From: Xestospongia bergquistia
Taxonomy: Eukaryota > Porifera > Demospongiae > Haplosclerida > Petrosiidae
Assembly (NCBI GenBank): GCA_963965975.1
Contig: OZ014417.1
Coordinates: 7,374,821-7,438,820, forward strand
Direction of reading: 5' to 3'
Length of the DNA stretch: 64,000 nucleotides
The notes under the pieces: model-generated
Seen by the model: the letters and a program-made list of their open reading frames with translations, nothing else
Told to the model about the DNA's origin: nothing
Databases searched by the model: none
In this document: one piece after another, positions 37,001 through 48,442 of the stretch
Numbering within the stretch: the stretch's first letter is position 1
Layout of the letters: each line of letters begins with the position of its first letter
Translations under genes and position numbers: made by a program

Positions 37001-40000
37001 TATCATGCTAGAAGGCAATAAGGTTCCATGTTCAACCAGAATACATATTGTGATATTGTGATGAAAAAAGTAATTATTATTGTCAAGAAAAGGAAACATG
37101 AACGATTAGCATTTTGCCAACTTTTAGCCTTTTACTGTGACACTTAGAAACATTGATTTAGCCTACAAATTAGCTACAACATGTATATCATTCTAGAGAG
37201 AAAGAAGGACAAGTATTGAGATACTCTGATGTATTTTGATTGAGATATCCTGCCAGTAAATTTCAATTAGCACTGCTACCACATGCCTGATGTTGATGGA
37301 CACTCAGTTATATATATTATATACCTTAGTAGAATTTTTACTACTGCGTTTGGTAATTTATCAAGCCTTATGTCTTTGGTGCTTGGCTCAATATATTATC
37401 GTAAAACATTACTTCTTAATTACACATATTAACTTACTGATTTTTGATCATCATTCAAATAATTGTACAGTTTAGGTAGAGTACACTCCACAACACATAT
37501 CTGTTTACGAACTATTTTCCAAATATTCCCATAATTGTCTGATAGACCACCTAATACTAGTAGTTTAAACAGTAACCAGTCTACTTGTTCTACCATCTAT
37601 AACAAGTAATATATTGTTACTGGATTAAATGGATTGAACACTTACAGATTGTGCAATATTAAAATGTATTAGTTGAGGATGTGGATCAGTTGGATCTTGC
37701 ATACATTGTTTCATTTGTTCAAGAATATGTCGTACAGATATCTCTGGTCCATGAATTGGAATATTGACATAACTTGGTTTTTCAGATGTATTCACTCTAT
37801 CGATTACTTCAGCCATTCTTTTTATATGAAGAGATTTACCCATACCAGAACGAGTAGATACAACAAAAAGTGCTGTTGATTTCAAAGATGTTATGACTTC
37901 TCTATTATAGATAAACAAATTAGAACATTATATGATATTCTATTATTCTAAACCTTTCCTGAATGGAAGAGGAGATCGGTTTAATACCCAGATTATGACA
38001 CATGTGTGATGCAATATAACTTGATATTTCTTTGTCAGATAAAATAGGAGGGGGTTTTCTGAGATATGAACTTAGTCTTGAAGCAACATAATTTCTAACT
38101 TGATCTTTGTTACTAATCATTATAACAAGTCTAAAATCTTTAAAGACATTTTAAGCCATTTATATATTAAACAGGTTTGTACCCTTAGATCCTTGTGTAA
38201 TAATTTCCAAGTTATTAAGTACTTCTTCTGAGATACTATAGGGTAACTTATCAGCATTAACAAGACAAAAGAGACGTCTTTTGTCTTCATCATTAACAGT
38301 GCGATGCCAAAGTAAAGTAATCTGACCAACATAATAGTGGTCAACAAATGTGATTGCTGAATAATCTAACCTCTTCAACTGTTGTTTCTTCTGTACATAT
38401 GATAACTTCTTCATAAGTAGGAAGAGATTGGGTAGGATTAGTCATATAGAGGAATAGAATGGCTTTCCAAACTGATGCTAAAAATTGCACAAACATTAGA
38501 AATAATTATAAAAGCCTTATATGTACCTGCATCGACAGCAATAAGATTGACCTGTCCTCTTTCAATAACATATTCATAATGTTTTGTTGACTTCAAAGTA
38601 GACTTCTTTCCTCTTTCATGTGGACTCTGATAAGCTAATTCACTAAGTATTTCTCCAAGTTCCATTAAACTCAAATATTTTCCTTCAGGCACATTTCTTT
38701 TAACAGTAAGGGATGCATGAGGATACGTTGCTGCATTCCTTCAGATAAAATTGCGTTATAAAAAAGATCATAAGGTAGTTTGTAGACATGTTTATATCTT
38801 AATTACACATCTCCCACTTTGTCTACTGTGGTTTGTGACTTTTCCTCTCCCATATGATCTATATACCAATCATGTAGTACTGTAAAAATTAATGTTTGCA
38901 TTAGTTATAAAGCTTAAGGGGAAATTTTAAGGTTTAAGAATTTAAATTTTCTCTAATATCAAAAATCTTCTATTAAGTTCAGAGACAATATGAGAATAAA
39001 TCAAATTGCATGCATAAGCTCCATGTAGCAGACCCCTCACATATAAGAAACATGATTAAGCATGAGTTATGGGTAAATTAGACTAGCAGTTTGATAGTAC
39101 TAAGGGTTTAATAATCATTGTTACACAATGAAGCTCAGTTGGAAATGGTATAGTATACTATACCATACAAACTAAAGCAATTTTAGTACAGAATGGTATA
39201 CTTACCAATTGCTTTCCCCTTGATCATCAGTTGTAATTTTTGTTATTTCTTTTCCAAGAAAAAGATCAGCTGCAATTTCTCGTGCAGTTTGAAGATCTTT
39301 TTTAGCTATTCTAACAGCTTCTATAGCTATTTTCTTATCATATGCATCCTCTATTAGTTCAAGTACTAAAGGATCATCTTCAGGTATTTCTTCTTCATCA
39401 ATTGTATGGGGTATTTCTGGTAAAGAAATATCTTCAAATTTACTTTCATTTACCATACACCACCCTCGTAAAGAGTCTTCATTAGCATCTACCCCAAGTT
39501 CAGAAAATGCACTCAAAACAACTACCACCTTATATTGATCAATTTCAGTTAGCGTGTCATATATCTCTTTTTGTTGCTCATTAAAGGTAGACGGATCCAA
39601 ATAAGATGCTACACTAAGAGTGCTAATGTGTCCTTGATCTTTGGTGCCATATGACATACAATTAGTAGCAACTTCTTTCATTGCATTTGTCAGAGCCACA
39701 GTTATTGTTGACTGGTCAGGTTGAGGTGTGATAGACAAGAGAAGCTGCTTTAATTTGGTAGAAGCAATATAATTAGGATTCTTCTTTAATTTCCCAAACT
39801 CTTGCTGCAAATTCAGCAGCTGTTGAGAAGTGAAATAGTTCAAATGGGGATACTTCTTACGATGACTTTGAACACTTCTCTGCCAGTTAGCTAATGCTTC
39901 CTTCATTTCAAGAATCATTTTATCAAACTCTCCTTTCTTGTATTGACTACATCGACATTCTAAATGAAAGTGAGTGTAATCAACATAACCAGCCTCTTGT

Positions 40001-40082
40001 AGTTTGATTAACAGCTCAGCTACTTGTTCAATTTTTGAAAGGGTCTGTGTAAAAAATACTGATAAATATAAATATATATTAA

Positions 40083-40121
<39 letters not shown>

Positions 40122-43100
40122 TATATGTATATACATGTATGTATACGCATATATACATTCATAGTCCTTCACATAAAAGAGCAATGTATAATATTAGTAT
40201 TATGGACATGGTTTATACTGACCTCAATAAATGTATGAACATCGTCAGCATTTTCAGTTGCTACTAACACCAGTTTACTTTGTAGTTCCTTAAGATCATT
40301 AAGTTTGAATATCTTCTGAGTACCTTGATTACGTGTCATCTTCACCACTAGACGTATAGCATCATCAGAACAATGCAGTATTCTTCCTGGAATAGCTGCA
40401 ATGTTGTAGATACCTCTAGTGTTTATTAAATTCATTTGCTCAATATTACTACTCTGAAAATTGGAGAGTGCTTCTTGAACTCTTTTCAATTCACCCAATC
40501 TTGTATTACAAGATTTCTACATAAATGTGCATTTTGTTCCAAAATTTTAGCATAGACAAACTTACAGCAATTTTTCTTAAGTCAGGATTTTCATCTATGA
40601 ACTTCCATAAACTTTTACATCTGTTTATTAATGTTTCACAATTCTCATCAAGACTGACATCATATATGAGAGGAGCAAAGGCGCTACCAAATTTGAGGAG
40701 ATCTTGAAGTAGTTGCCTAACTAAGTCACCCTCCATAGTTTGGTTGGCAATTTGAATGACATTCTGTAACTGACCAACATCTAAATGGGCCAATATATAT
40801 ATATACATAATCATTACACTTAAGTGATCTATGCAACTTACTTTTAGCAACAATCCTGATCCATTCTACTAAATCAATACAAGAACAAAAAGTTTCTAAA
40901 CAAGCTCGGCGATGAGGACTGTCAGCGATATCTTTTAGAATACTAGCAGTATTTGCAGTTGTATTATCTACAGATGCAAGTGTGGTTTTTGCATCTTCAA
41001 GCTAAAAAAGGACTTTACTATATCATAGTTATCAACTCTAACACTAACTTCTCTTTGCAACAAAGCTTCAACAACACTAAAGTCTCCAGTCAGTCCAAGT
41101 GTCTTCTTTAATTGAAGTAGTGTTTTTGCTGTGAAGGAGTAACTACAGAGTGTTTGGTAATCTCCTATCTTCCTAGCAGCATCACGTATCCAATTCTTAT
41201 TAGTCTCTTCAACAGCATGACACCACTTTTCTAATTCTTCTTCTATTTCTGGCAGCGTAGTCATGTTTTCAAAAAAATATGCTACTTTGTTTAATGGCAA
41301 TTGAAAGCCATCACAAAGCTTTTGAAAATCAGCTCTGAATTCAGAGCAAATTGGTAACCAAAACTCTTGGACAACTTTTTCAAAAGTTACATCAGATTCC
41401 TCTACTTTGGCATGGTACTTTGTTTTTTCTTTGGCAAACATTTTAAGAAAAATATTCGATGATATCCCCTCGCAATGGGTTAATGTGAATACTTCCTCTA
41501 TCACATTCTCAGGAACTGAAGTAGGGCAATACTTGAATAATGCATATGGTGTAATGTCCCAGAGGTCAGATACTGGAGTCAAAGTGTAGTCTGAATTGAG
41601 AACTTCTATTATCTTAAGAGATTCAGCTATTGTTAATTATATTACTTTAAAAATATCTTGAAAATATCACTAACCTTTACTAAAAACCTGAAATGTACAT
41701 GCAAAGTGCTCCAGTTTTTTGTTCCTTTTCTTAAACTCACAGTAAGTAGTAAATTCTGACTCAAGTGCTTGCAGTGCCCCTTTGTATATAGATTCTTTGA
41801 GAAAACTAGTATTAAGGAAAGATCTTGCTATTTCCTTGACCTTTATAAAGTCTCCAACTTTAGATAATTCATCTAAGACTTTTGGAGTGATCTGTCTAGT
41901 GTTTAGATCTTTAAAAAACGTTTGAAGTATTGTGATTGCTTCTTCACAGATACTTTGAGCAGATTTTCCTTCTTCTGTATCCTGAAGAATCCCAACATTG
42001 TGAATATGTTCTATAAAAAAAGTTTAAATTTTTAGAATTTATCTGAGTTTACAGGTACCATAAAGCTCCAAACATTTGGGAAGTGGATTCCAAAACAGGG
42101 AGGCAAGTGAAATATCATTGTATGAATACTTTGAAGAAAGAATAGCTCCAAGAATAAACACAATTTGGGAAGGTAAACAAGATTCTAAAGAAGTCAATAA
42201 ACGACAAGCTTTTTCACCCTATATCAAATTTAATGAATCAAGGTATAATCTGTACACATAAAAAAATCACCTGTGGTGCATCACTTTGGACTGACTCTAA
42301 GATGTTAACCCGTAATGCATCCACAAAATTTTGGTTAAATTGATTGGTTAGCAATTTGATCCGACCTTCAAGCTGCACCTATATAATTATGCCAATGACA
42401 TTCCAGTTTGATATGCTTTATTACCTTATTAACACGAGTCAATATCTCTGCAATAACTTTTTTTTTCCATATTTTCAGCATTTGGTCACACATTTCAATT
42501 TCAAGCATATCACACCAATCCTATATATAATTAATACCATAATATACACAAATTAATACATGTAAGGTTCTACCTGTACTTCTTTTGTTATTTTAAGCTC
42601 AGATGGTTCTGAACCGTGTGTCTTTGTTATCCATAACAATAGGTGCCTAACTTGTTGTTCAAGAAAATGTTCTGGAGACTCCCATCTAGCTAAACAGATC
42701 AAAGCCAATTCAAGCGTAGCCTTCAATAAACATAATGTATTTGGTAAACTGCAATGAGCTATTTTATTCAAAATATGATTCACACCCTTATAGCATAGCG
42801 AATACTCGTTTTTTTCTGCTTGGCTGTAACAAAAGTGACATTAATAATAGTAGCATTTTGAAGGAGAATACTAATTTATTGCTATAATGAATAAGTAATA
42901 TGGTATTATAGTAGTACAGAGTTAAAAAGCCAATTTGACAATGAGGTTCTCTTGTGTTGATGATTTCATACTGAAAATCCCACAGGTGTTGCGTTTGATC
43001 ATAAGACACAATCCTGGCCTTTCATAAGGTTCTCAGAAATTGTTCAACCACTTGTTTTTGTTCATTTTGTAAATTAAGGTATGGAGTAAATATGTGCAAT

Positions 43101-46100
43101 AATATTGCTAATCCTTCTTCCAGAATTTAGAATGCTAGCAAGCAGCTCACTGGTGTGTGCCATTTTGTGTTATAGGTGCTTATGTGACTACCAATGCACA
43201 TTATAGTAACCAATGAATATTATTACTGATTGCTATTATATTCTTAGCATTTAGAATTGGGCTTGACAGATCAAAGCTTCTGAGTTCTGTTACTTTTTAA
43301 ATGTATTTGAACAGTTCCATAGCTTCTGCCAACTCTCCAATCTTAACACTAAACAATAATCCCATCTCTTAGAAGTAGCACTGAGCAGTATCATCAAAAT
43401 AATCTTAGGATGATTTTTACAATTATAATCCTGCTATAAATTATTTTGGACTAAAGTATAAGAAATCTAATGTACAAGAACATAACAGCAACAAATAGGA
43501 TTGTATGACTTTCCACTCTTGACTTTATAACAACTAACCTTTGTTTTGCATAATAAAATTTATAAGATATCACCTGAAGGCTGTAGATTCAAGGATGATA
43601 TCTTCTACAAAATCTTAAGTTGCCAGGTTTGTATAATGCATATAATTCTGATATGATTTATCATGAGATTCATACTAACCAGCCACTATTGCGCCATAAA
43701 ATAGCACAAGTAATAATAAAGACTAATAAATTTAAGTGCTGTTGAGAAGTTTTTTTTCTCAAACTAGAAATGCTCAAGCTTTGAAGAATCACACCCAGCA
43801 AACAAACATACCCATATATATATATATGTATATCATGTGGTCCAACCAGATTTGTGTTTTAAATTTAAAATGCACCTGAGCTAGAAATCTTAAAGCAATT
43901 CTGGTTTTCAAACAACTAATGTGTATGTAATTCTGTCTAATGACTTTTATGTAGTTGATAAGCATACTTATCTGCAGATAAGTATAAGACCACACATCCA
44001 CATTATGATGCTCCAGTGGCTAATTTGTAGGAAAATTTTATTTATATTACTGGACTGCTACTAATGCATGATAATATATTCAAAAAGTGCCATATTAAAC
44101 TTACACATTTTTCATCTGACTGCTAAGTCCCTTAATTACCTCTGTGAACTAGGGAAAAATGGATTGATGTAATTTATTGAGTATGACTATGTTTTAAGAA
44201 TCCAAGAATTGCTTATTTAATAAGAAATTAATAATAAGGCTCAGACATTAAAATTAAACCAGGACTTGCTTGAGCTTAGCTCAGCTTACATATGGCATCA
44301 GAATATGCTTCAAGAACTCTAAACATTTCACACACATATTTAGTGTGTTATATATATATCAAGGTTCAGCAGTCTATTTGCATGATTTACTTTACCGACA
44401 TAACATTTTGTATGATTTATCACCTAAGGGTGATATATATCTTTTAAAAATCCCAAGTTGACAAGTTTGTATAATGCATATAGATCAATGAACCATGATA
44501 TAACTTGTCATGAGATTCACAGTCACACAGGCAGAGTAAAGTCATGGTAGGACCCAAAATGGCCTGCAAAGTGCATGGCAAACTTATTCATGATGGTATG
44601 GTCAATTGTTTTTGAGTTAATTTCTGCATCTCTACTAGTGTCATCTCTAACAGTGCTTTGAAATTGGCACTTGCATGTCTTTAGACGAAAATAGACCAAA
44701 GGTCTTATATTAACAAACTTCAATCAAAATAGCTGAATACTAGAGCTTCAAGAGAGTAAGGTGTTCATATAGAATCTATGACACCGCACCCTGGGTAGGC
44801 TTTCATGGGTTTAGACGTGCCACCAGTTATTGCCCCATCAAAATTCTTTAAAAAGTTTTTAAGTTGGCCTTGACACTAGGATGTTTTAAAAAAGAACTAG
44901 CCATTTAAGTTATCAGGCTCTATATTTTCATGTATAAACGTAACATTAAAAAGAATAGACTCTCCATTCAAAATGTATGGCTATGAATCTCATTATAAGA
45001 TATACATATTGTACTTATATATATATATATATATAATATACCTGATCATCCAATTCTATTTCTTCCAAATGCTTAAAGTAAAGCACCCAGCAAGCAAAAA
45101 AAGAAACTTCTGGATTATTTTGAACATAATAGATTAATTTTTGAAAAGGACAGGTAGCAATAAAAGCTCTGAGCATAAGCCAGTCATATTGAAAATATGG
45201 CTTTACCAAGTTAAAAGCATCATCTGCCATAGCAATTCTATAAAACATCATTAAAGATTTCATTATGTATGATCATGCTAACCTTTTATCTTGAGATAAC
45301 TTGTCAAGATAGGTTAGTATTTGCAATTCACAAAACAATGTCTGTTCAACATCATTTTCAACAAGTGGCAAATAGAAAGGTTTGCTCGTAACAAATGAAT
45401 TGTGCTTAATTACATGAAGAAGTGGTAGAAGACCCATCCATTCATATTGTGAATTTTGTATGGCAATAATACATAAAGTAATAAGTGCTGGGAAAAGTGT
45501 TTTGTCCCTGAAAAAGAACATTGAAATAACTTCATTTATGCTAGATACTGACTTGTAATTTTTGTCAAGATTCTTAACTGTTGTTACAGCTTTCTCAAAA
45601 TCATTAACAGGAATATAAAAACTTTTTACCAACTCTACAGTAGAAGTTATGTCATCTTCAAGACACTTTGTCCTTCCATTGAATATAGAGCTACAGTTAA
45701 GTGCTTCAATGAAAATAAAACCAGCATAGAATCTATCCAAACCAGACAGTGGACTTAGTTTTTCAGCCATTTTTTTAAGAAATTTCTAAAATATGAGAGT
45801 GCGTGATTTCAATGTATCACAATTCAAAAACTAACCTCTTCAATTTGCAAAAAAAAAGCTGTGTTTGCTTGGGTTCCAAAAGTAACAAGATGCTTTGCAT
45901 TGCTCAAACAACCTATTATCAAACTCAAATCTTTGCCTTTCTGCTTGAATTCTCCTAACACATTAGATGTGTGTATGATCATCCATTGTTGCTCGTTACT
46001 GGCCCAATCTAAATATACATCAAATGCATTGCAAGCAAATTCTAAGGCAGATTTTTTCCAAAACTTGAACCGATTCATACTTTCTGTTATAATCACAGGA

Positions 46101-48204
46101 TCATATTGCATATACTCTAATAATAGTTTAAGTAATATTTAATAATAAATGTTATACATACCTGCATCTAATGATGTTATCTCTACTATTCGCCAAGAAG
46201 CAGAGAAAGAAAGAACTTCAGGTACATAATATTTACCCTCAGTGATAAAGGCATAGGAATAGCGAAACATCACTTTTTGTTCCTTTCTGTATAAATGCTC
46301 ATCATTAATTTGCAATTTATAGTGGTATATCTGGAAGTTTTCCTGTTGATGGATACTAGGTAGACATATATAAGATATATAAATTATTGTAATGAGTGTG
46401 AAGTTCATATCTAACCATTTAAAAGGAAAAGTGACTTTTCCATCTTCCATATCCGGTGAACGAATTCCAACATTAAACTGTGTATACCATTCAGATTCAT
46501 CCACAATTACAAACAAGTTAATAGGAAACCTAATATAATAACGTGATCATTCATTAAATATATGAAGTCTCAAACAAAGAGGATATAACAAGATACTAAC
46601 CAATGTTTCTGGACACCTCGTTGACTCAGAAGATTTGTTTGACATATGGCCTGATCCAGATCTTTGACATCATAAAAGCCAAGTAAATGCTTGTCTGCAA
46701 AAGAAAAAACTATACAGTGACCCTGAAATCTATCATTGGATAACATACATATATCATTGGCTATTTCATGTTCATCAACTTCAGGAGATCTAAGAGCATT
46801 TAGGAATGTTTCCCATATATAAGGTCTCTCTGCTGTATCTTTCCAGGCATCCAGTAATTGATCATATGATTCTTGTGGTTTCAATACTTCAATGATCCGA
46901 ACCCTGTCATTAGGTACTCCAAGTTGCTTACCCAATCGTTTCCATTTAACAGCAAGCTTTCCAGAAAATCTTTTCAAAATATTTTCATCAGGTGCTTTTT
47001 TTAAAATGGCAGTTTCTATGAAATGAATATTTATTGTTATACACTTTTAAAGGTAAATATTATAATTATTATACACATGTACATATTATATATAATATTG
47101 AGATTCATAACCACACACTTTGAATGGAAGCGCTAGTGAAGATTTTATATATTTCTTCTATAGTTAACTATAAAACATGGTTTTATTTGAAATATTTGGA
47201 AATATAAACTTGGTAACTCAAATGACTAGCTATTTCTTCATAAATAGTTAATAGGCAGCTTGGTATATCTTCTCTGTCATGCATATGGTTCTGGGTCCAT
47301 ATCTGTTAAATAAGACTAGAATTTTTAAAAATATTACTTCTCAGTTACAAGCTAGAGGAAATGGTGAAAGTGGCAGCTTCATATAACTCTAACTTTATGA
47401 TGTTAACTTTTTCATTTGAGGAAAGAGATTGTTGAAAAAAGGAATGTCCAGAGTTATACAATATCCAAAGTTATCCAAGTTTACCTTATATGTTAACCTC
47501 AGACTGTACCAAAGGCTTTAGTAATATACTTATTAATTATATATATATTACACTGTATAAAAATACCATCAATGTTGTGATGCTGCAGTTGCTTGCTTTC
47601 TTGCAGCTCCTTATTAAGGGGATCTATCAATGACATGATGTTATCAGACACAAAAGTGGTAAGCATACATACAATTAGAAATTTGCTGCTTTGCTTGGTT
47701 CTCAACATGTTGTGTCAGTTCATCACTAGGGAATAGGCTAGATTGTGGAACATCTTGTAAACTGACTTTCACAAAAGTGTCATCGTGTGACTCAACAGAC
47801 TTTTCTCCACTTTTAATTTGTGTGTCTACGTTTGTCTCTTCTGAAACTATAGGCCCAGAACCAGTATGAGAAAAAGTGGTTTTAGAATTTACTGGAGAGT
47901 TTTTACCTTCTTTGTTTTCCATGACTGGGCTAATAGGCACTTGATCAAATTCGATTTCAATTAAATCACAGCCATCAGAACACAAAAGCTTTCTAGTTGA
48001 CCTAATCAATTCTTCACTGCAGTTATAGCAGTACACCATAACATCTTTATATGTTCTCTCTAATTCCTCTGGAGTTATCTTAATTGGAACTGAAAATTTT
48101 TTAGGAGGCTGTCTACAATTTTCACAGATAATGTTTTTCTTGCCTCTTGTGACATTTTTGCCACAATAGAAGCAATACTTCACCTCCTTCTTGCCAGTTG
48201 CCAT
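22094..48204 (-). CDS. Gene C: complete RNF213-like AAA+ E3 ubiquitin ligase with zinc ribbon and Death domain
   Basis: About 75 exons over 26 kb; my exon tally is about 15.5 kb coding, or roughly 5,200 aa, close to human RNF213 (5,207 aa). Order: double zinc ribbon (47673-48204), exon 2 (47567-47623), Death domain (46601-47015), CBM20-like (46162-46529), helical stalk (about 38180-46116), AAA unit with GMGKS (37646-37901), AAA3 (34602-35004), AAA4 (30960-32447), hinge/E3 shell exons (28051-30906), RING (27794-27988), further shell exons (25268-27737), RZ finger (25078-25267), C-terminal domain down to stop at 22094. RNF213 proteins are cytosolic ligases whose ATPase core acts as a sensor and scaffold and whose RING and RZ elements support ubiquitin transfer. 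All key ATPase and zinc residues are present, so I expect an active enzyme. The exon equivalent to A 9738-9778 could not be placed. An antimicrobial role is inferred from the family. Confidence 0.9.
25078..25267 (-). other. Gene C RZ finger (two exons)
   Basis: A 35-nt microexon (25233-25267) encodes CPNGHDYFIQN; the next exon (25078-25184) continues CGRPVVGEVKYCFCGAPIGG. The C-x3-H ... C ... C-x-C-GAPIGG arrangement is the RZ zinc finger that in RNF213 is needed for ubiquitylation of lipid A/LPS. The Cys and His ligands are intact. The same split exists in gene D. Confidence 0.88.
25268..26019 (-). other. Gene C 0.75-kb intron before the RZ microexon
   Basis: Much longer than the matching intron in gene D (about 55 nt at 56706-56760). 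No coding sequence or clear transposon termini seen. Confidence 0.5.
27794..27988 (-). other. Gene C RING-finger exon
   Basis: CQICESYLN at the start, then IPCNKSHMFCKSCF and GPRCPCCDTPIP. The C-x2-C ... C-x3-H-x2-C-x2-C ... C-x2-C pattern is a RING of the RNF213 type. It sits at the expected place after the shell exons. All ligands are present, so E2 binding is expected. Confidence 0.9.
28051..30906 (-). other. Gene C hinge and E3 back/shell exons
   Basis: Exons 30807-30906, 30554-30754, 30368-30504, 29831-30321 (THVLFIIQLPRVAGG, FQGGPWTSIHIDEL: conserved RNF213 segments), 29075-29530, 28850-29028, 28586-28798, 28356-28537, 28192-28309 and 28051-28136. They lead directly into the RING exon. 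Helical, with no catalytic motif. 28586-28798 is almost identical to gene D 59460-59690. Confidence 0.75.
29601..29694 (-). other. Possible cassette exon in gene C
   Basis: A 94-nt open stretch with acceptor (29695-29696) and donor (29599-29600) reading DIDTATNELIACLKTFCSYS and onwards. Included, it stays in frame if the next exon uses an acceptor 7 nt downstream; skipped, the flanking exons also join in frame as in gene D. No counterpart in D. May be an alternative exon or chance. Confidence 0.3.
30960..32447 (-). other. Gene C AAA4 ATPase exon
   Basis: A 1,488-nt exon, by far the largest, with LFIVGKPGSSKSLAKSIVA (Walker A), VVLEEIGLAEDAPDLPLKVL (Walker B region), GISNWALDPAKMNRGIMVTR, FFGLRDFYTMIKMLGWKCIE and later FPTALINRLEKHFVV. 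These are signature segments of RNF213 AAA4. Exon length is identical in gene D (61823-63310). The Walker B Asp is replaced by Glu while the catalytic Glu is kept. Confidence 0.92.
32998..33043. repeat. Short perfect hairpin in gene C intron
   Basis: 15-bp arms TTGTAAAGATATACT (32998-33012) and AGTATATCTTTACAA (33029-33043) with a 16-nt loop, in the 0.5-kb intron between exons 33160-33309 and 32492-32676. Meaning unknown; could be a small transposon scar. Confidence 0.6.
33778..34601 (-). other. Gene C 0.8-kb intron
   Basis: Between the AAA3 Walker B exon and exon 33695-33777. In gene A the same intron is under 100 nt, so sequence was inserted in C. No coding sequence or transposon ends recognised. 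Confidence 0.5.
34602..35004 (-). other. Gene C AAA3 ATPase exons
   Basis: 34887-35004: IPVIMMGETGCGKTRLLRYL (Walker A). 34602-34837: VLFFDEVNTTEALGLIKEV (Walker B), then AACNPYR. The catalytic residues are intact and the exon boundaries are identical to gene A. Confidence 0.88.
36205..37436 (-). other. Gene C 1.2-kb intron
   Basis: Between exon 37437-37596 and exon 36108-36204. Holds the fold-back element at 36744-36978. No coding exon recognised. Gene A has a 0.6-kb intron at the same position without the element. Confidence 0.6.
36744..36978. repeat. Fold-back (inverted-repeat) element in gene C intron
   Basis: Roughly 65-bp imperfect inverted repeats, arms at about 36744-36810 and 36912-36978. 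The core is AGAATGCAAACAAGATAGTA on the left, matched by the reverse complement TACTATCTTGTTTACATTCT-like sequence on the right. Outer ends read AGGGATTGG / CCATCCCT. A small non-autonomous DNA transposon is likely; no clear target-site duplication was seen. Confidence 0.5.
37646..37901 (-). other. Gene C AAA unit with degenerate P-loop (probably AAA2)
   Basis: VVSTRSGMGKSLHIKRMAEV followed by IPIHGPEISVRHILEQM. The next exons (37437-37596) read LFKLLVLGGLSDNYGN, a segment also recognisable in vertebrate RNF213. The P-loop Lys is present but no Walker B is evident. Confidence 0.65.
38183..42823 (-). other. Gene C stalk/linker exons leading to the AAA core
   Basis: Exons at 42574-42823, 42425-42520, 42271-42378, 42059-42218, 41675-42010, 41049-41626, 40842-41001, 40566-40780, 40223-40516, 39206-40044 (the largest, helical and coiled-coil-like, KKYPHLNYFTSQQLLNL), 38527-38738, 38371-38477 and 38183-38321. 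All have counterparts in gene A. Sequence is helical, with recurrent LAGTxxx-free Leu/Lys-rich segments and no catalytic motif. This covers the arm/linker and probably the poorly conserved AAA1 unit of RNF213. Confidence 0.6.
40080..40120. repeat. (TA)n microsatellite
   Basis: TA run in the intron between gene C exons 40223-40516 and 39206-40044. Confidence 0.85.
43560..43680. repeat. Direct repeat, copy 1 (intron of gene C)
   Basis: Shares TTTGTATAATGCATATA and TCATGAGATTCA, in the same order and spacing, with 44415-44525. Probably fragments of one mobile element. Confidence 0.55.
44415..44860. repeat. Direct repeat copy 2 joined to dispersed repeat copy 2
   Basis: 44415-44525 matches 43560-43680. 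44545-44860 matches the repeat in intron 1 of gene A (13680-13925), sharing for instance ATCTCTAACA and TTGCA..TCTTTAG. The two parts may be one element. No terminal inverted repeats were recognised. Confidence 0.5.
46162..46529 (-). other. Gene C CBM20-like beta domain
   Basis: Exons 46416-46529 (NLFVIVDESEWYTQFNVGI, ending FPFKW) and 46162-46355 (FQIYHYKLQINDEHL, VMFRYSYAFI, ASWRIVEI). Two-exon structure identical to A and B. Confidence 0.5.
46601..47015 (-). other. Gene C Death-domain exon
   Basis: Acceptor at 47016-47017 and donor at 46599-46600. Translation: LKRFSGKLAVKWKRLGKQLG, QLLDAWKDTAERPYIWETFL, NALRSPEVDEHEIA. The helix pattern and spacing fit a Death domain and align well with gene A 11604-11894. 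After the domain the exon continues about 45 residues to a conserved splice at HW, which is shared with gene B (REHW) and A (GVW). Confidence 0.78.
47673..48204 (-). other. Gene C exon 1: double zinc ribbon and acidic/Ser-rich tail
   Basis: Begins MATGKKEVKYCFYCG. Two Cys-pair modules: CFYC..CENC and CYNC..CSDGC, separated by PIKITPEELERTYKDVM. The rest is polar and low in complexity (T/S/E-rich), probably a flexible linker. The donor lies after QISN at 47671-47672. Confidence 0.68.
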
Positions 48205-48233
48205 TGCACAACCTAAACTGTAGTGCCTGGCTC

Positions 48234-48242
48234 TTTATATAA
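48234..48242 (-). promoter_or_regulatory. Candidate TATA box of gene C
   Basis: Minus strand TTATATAAA, 30-38 nt upstream of the ATG at 48204, preceded by TAAGA. Gene B has a related TAAGATTAT stretch at the same distance from its ATG but without a clean TATA. If used, the 5' UTR would be only a few bases long or translation would start later; transcript data are lacking. Confidence 0.28.
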
Positions 48243-48442
48243 TCTTACAGTTAGTGAACTCCCATAAAATCACAAGAACAATGTATACGGTACATTCCCT
48301 TTTTCGTTATATTACTGAACATAAATGAAAAATAAGGTATTTCTGAACACCTATATTATTGATTATGAATATATTTAAGCTTTCTACTAGTTCTGTTAAA
48401 CACATTTAAAGAAATAAACAAATCAACAAAAGTTTAAAGCAT

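Larger units (their letters stand above)
42824..45041 (-). other. Gene C 2.2-kb intron with repeats
   Basis: Lies between stalk exons 45042-45237 and 42574-42823; in gene A the matching interval is short and holds a 41-nt exon that I could not locate here. The intron contains a pair of diverged direct repeats (43560-43680 and 44415-44525), a copy of the dispersed repeat also found in gene A (about 44545-44860) and TA runs at 43815 and 45018. Confidence 0.6.

Noticed and set aside
37290-37475. Plus-strand open frame in the gene C region
   Set aside because: Mostly intron, and it overlaps the minus-strand exon 37437-37596; composition is not coding-like.
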